Assembly (NCBI RefSeq): GCF_040500525.1
Contig: NZ_CP159404.1
Span: 401,001-465,000, forward strand
DNA length: 64,000 bases
Reading direction: 5' to 3'
DNA from: Azospirillum formosense
Lineage (GTDB): Bacteria > Pseudomonadota > Alphaproteobacteria > Azospirillales > Azospirillaceae
Positions 62,713 to 64,000 of the stretch are shown one piece after another; positions within the stretch are counted from its first letter, which is position 1; each line of letters begins with the position of its first letter. The notes beneath the pieces are model-generated. The model did no database searches and was not told the origin of the DNA. It saw nothing but the letters and a program-made list of their open reading frames with translations. Made by a program: the position numbers and the translations under genes.

Positions 62713-63846
62713 CTACTGCGTCAGGGCGCGGCTGATGACCAGCCGCTGGATGTCGCTCGTGCCCTCGTAGATCTGGCAGACGCGCACGTCTCTATAAATG
62801 CGCTCCACCGGGAAATCGTTCAGGTAGCCGTAGCCGCCGTGGATCTGGATGGCGTCGGAGCAGACGCGCTCGGCGATCTCCGAGGCGAACAGCTTCGCCA
62901 TCGCCGCCTCCTTCAGGCAGGGCTCGCCCGCGTCGCGCAGGCTGGCCGCGTGCAGGACGAGCTGGCGCGCGGCCTCCACCTTCGTCGCCATGTCGGCCAG
63001 CCGGAAGGCCACCGCCTGATGCTGGATGATCGGCACGCCCATGCTCTGACGCTCCTGGGCGTAGCGGATGGCGTGGTCGAGCGCGGAACGCGCCATGCCC
63101 ACCGACTGCGAGGCGATGCCGATGCGCCCGCCCTCCAGATTGGCGAGCGCCACCCGGTAACCGCCGCCCTCCGCGCCCAGCATCAGGTCGGCGGGGATGC
63201 GGCAATCCTCAAGGACGATCTGGCAGGTGTCGGAACAGCTCTGGCCGAGCTTCTCCTCGACCCGCGCGACCTGGAAGCCGGGGGTGTCGGTCGGCACGAT
63301 GAAGGCGGTGATGCCCTTCTTGCCGGCGTCGGGATCGCTGACCGCGAAGACGATGGCGACGTCGGCGTTCTTGCCCGACGTGATGAATTGCTTGGTGCCG
63401 TTGAGGACCCAGTGGTCGCCGGCGCGGCGCGCGCGGGTCTTGATGGCGGCGGCGTCGGACCCCGCCTGCGGCTCGGTCAGGCAGAAGCAGCCGAGCCGCT
63501 CGCCGCGGGCCATCGGCTTCAGGAAGCGCTCCTTCTGCTCGGCGCTGCCGAACTTCAGGATCGGCATGCAGCCGACGGAGTTGTGCACGCTCATGATGGT
63601 GGAGATGGCGCCGTCTCCCGCCGCGATCTCCTCGATGGCGAGCGCGTAGGCGATGTGGTCGGTGCCGGCGCCGTCGAACGCCTCCGGCACCAGCATGCCC
63701 ATGAGGCCGAGCTTGCCCATCTCGGCCAGCTCCTCCTTGGGGAAGGCGCCGGTGCGGTCGCGCTCGGCGGCGGTGGGCGCCAGCCGCTCCGCCGCGAAGT
63801 CCCGCGCCATGTCGCGCACCATCCGCTGCTCTTCCGTCAGCCGCAT
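62713..63846 (-). CDS. Acyl-CoA dehydrogenase with short-chain type catalytic Glu
   Basis: A 377-residue acyl-CoA dehydrogenase, FAD-linked, passing electrons to ETF. Evidence: CFCLTEPQAGSDAAAIKTRA near 119, TKQFITSGKNADVAIVFAV, YAQERQSMGVPI, IQIHGGYGYLNDFPVERIYR and the C-terminal YEGTSDIQRLVISR, whose Glu is the catalytic base of short-, medium- and short-branched-chain enzymes. True isovaleryl-CoA dehydrogenase has Ala/Gly there and uses another Glu. So although the operon suggests leucine, 2-methylbutyryl-, isobutyryl- or butyryl-CoA is more likely. It is the first full gene of the operon in the window. Confidence 0.92.
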   Translation of the reverse strand: MRLTEEQRMVRDMARDFAAERLAPTAAERDRTGAFPKEELAEMGKLGLMGMLVPEAFDGAGTDHIAYALAIEEIAAGDGAISTIMSVHNSVGCMPILKFGSAEQKERFLKPMARGERLGCFCLTEPQAGSDAAAIKTRARRAGDHWVLNGTKQFITSGKNADVAIVFAVSDPDAGKKGITAFIVPTDTPGFQVARVEEKLGQSCSDTCQIVLEDCRIPADLMLGAEGGGYRVALANLEGGRIGIASQSVGMARSALDHAIRYAQERQSMGVPIIQHQAVAFRLADMATKVEAARQLVLHAASLRDAGEPCLKEAAMAKLFASEIAERVCSDAIQIHGGYGYLNDFPVERIYRDVRVCQIYEGTSDIQRLVISRALTQ

Positions 63847-63870
63847 TGCTTTCCCTCCCGCACGCTTTCT

Positions 63871-63955
63871 GCCCCCTCCCCGCCCCTCCCCCGCTGTGCG
63901 GTGGAGGGAGCTTAATGCCCTCTCCCGCGAAGCGGGGGAGGGTTAGGGAGGGGGC
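63871..63955. repeat. 85-bp palindromic intergenic element
   Basis: Outer arms GCCCCCTCCC (63871-63880) and GGGAGGGGGC (63946-63955) are perfect complements. Inside are two hairpins, CCCTCCCCCGC-TGT-GCGGTGGAGGG and CCCTCTCCCGC-GAA-GCGGGGGAGGG. Style and sequence (CCCTCTCCCG...GGGAGGG) resemble the element at 8994-9130. It lies between the acyl-CoA dehydrogenase gene and the gene that enters from the right edge. Confidence 0.8.
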
Positions 63956-63965
63956 CGAGGTTGCT

Positions 63966-64000
63966 TTACACCAACTCCACCGCCACCGCCGTGGCCTCGC
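63966..64000 (-). CDS. C-terminal end of a probable thiolase
   Basis: The last 35 bases read on the minus strand as an open frame ending in EATAVAVELV and TAA (63966-63968). Acetyl-CoA acyltransferases often end in a GGG-E/Q-A/G-T/V-A-x-A-x-E pattern, and a thiolase is common before leucine-degradation genes. The fragment is too short to be sure; it is cut by the window edge. Confidence 0.4.
   Translation of the reverse strand, partial: EATAVAVELV

Noticed and set aside
62713..63846. Call as isovaleryl-CoA dehydrogenase from operon context
   Set aside because: The catalytic Glu in YEGT is at the short-chain position, against the isovaleryl type.

Overview
The window is a gene-dense, GC-rich stretch of a bacterial chromosome or megaplasmid, most likely from an Azospirillum-type alphaproteobacterium (Rhodospirillales). 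The evidence is a GlpSTPQV-type glycerol importer, a MucR/Ros regulator, a DUF2934/DUF3008 pair with EcfG-like promoters, HisKA_2 and receptor/CheA families, and intergenic GC-rich palindromes. No rRNA, tRNA, CRISPR array, transposase or phage gene was seen. Assignments rest on reading motifs; no database search was run.

Layout. (1) 279-1127: a small DUF3008 protein and a DedA membrane protein. (2) 1338-11455: a glycerol operon, glpD-glpS-glpT-glpP-glpQ-DUF2160-glpV-[137-bp palindromic element]-glpK-SDR; uptake, phosphorylation and oxidation of glycerol are encoded together. (3) 11445-15556: ordinary metabolic and membrane genes, including citrate synthase. (4) 15721-26077: a ten-gene chemosensory operon with a receiver protein, CheC, a soluble receptor with two signalling tips, a three-domain CheW, CheB, a HEAT-repeat protein, CheR, CheY, CheA and a previously hidden STAS-like mini protein. 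A Xre/RES toxin-antitoxin pair follows it. A convergent operon (30013-27143) has a second CheC, a PAS/HisKA_2 kinase and a receiver. (5) 30254-35767: argE, small proteins, and a divergent GH4/GH1 glycosidase pair. (6) 35924-47471: accessory region with an AT-rich RTX gene, an unknown protein, a glycosyltransferase, an unknown 516-aa protein, an SbmA/YddA-like ABC protein whose ATPase motifs are destroyed, and a divergent pair of TPR proteins (one with a glycosyltransferase-like domain, one with radical SAM/SPASM). (7) 47423-50268: two paralogous GH1 glycosidases in head-to-head inverted orientation. (8) 50447-53862: MucR-like regulator, polysaccharide deacetylase, O-methyltransferase, PRC-barrel protein. 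(9) 64000-53968, all minus strand: an operon of at least eight genes for leucine/branched-chain acyl-CoA breakdown, ending in a strong hairpin.

How the parts may work together. The glycerol and leucine operons are self-contained catabolic units feeding dihydroxyacetone phosphate, acetyl-CoA and reduced flavoprotein into central metabolism; ETF-quinone oxidoreductase in the leucine operon links the acyl-CoA dehydrogenase to the quinone pool. The chemosensory cluster has no flagellar or motility genes beside it and its receptor has no membrane segment, so it may control a function other than swimming; the adjoining CheC-kinase-receiver operon could be a side branch. The least familiar parts are the two-tip receptor/three-CheW/HEAT assembly, the asymmetric GlpS/GlpT ATPase pair, and the glycosyltransferase/degenerate ABC/TPR-radical SAM region.
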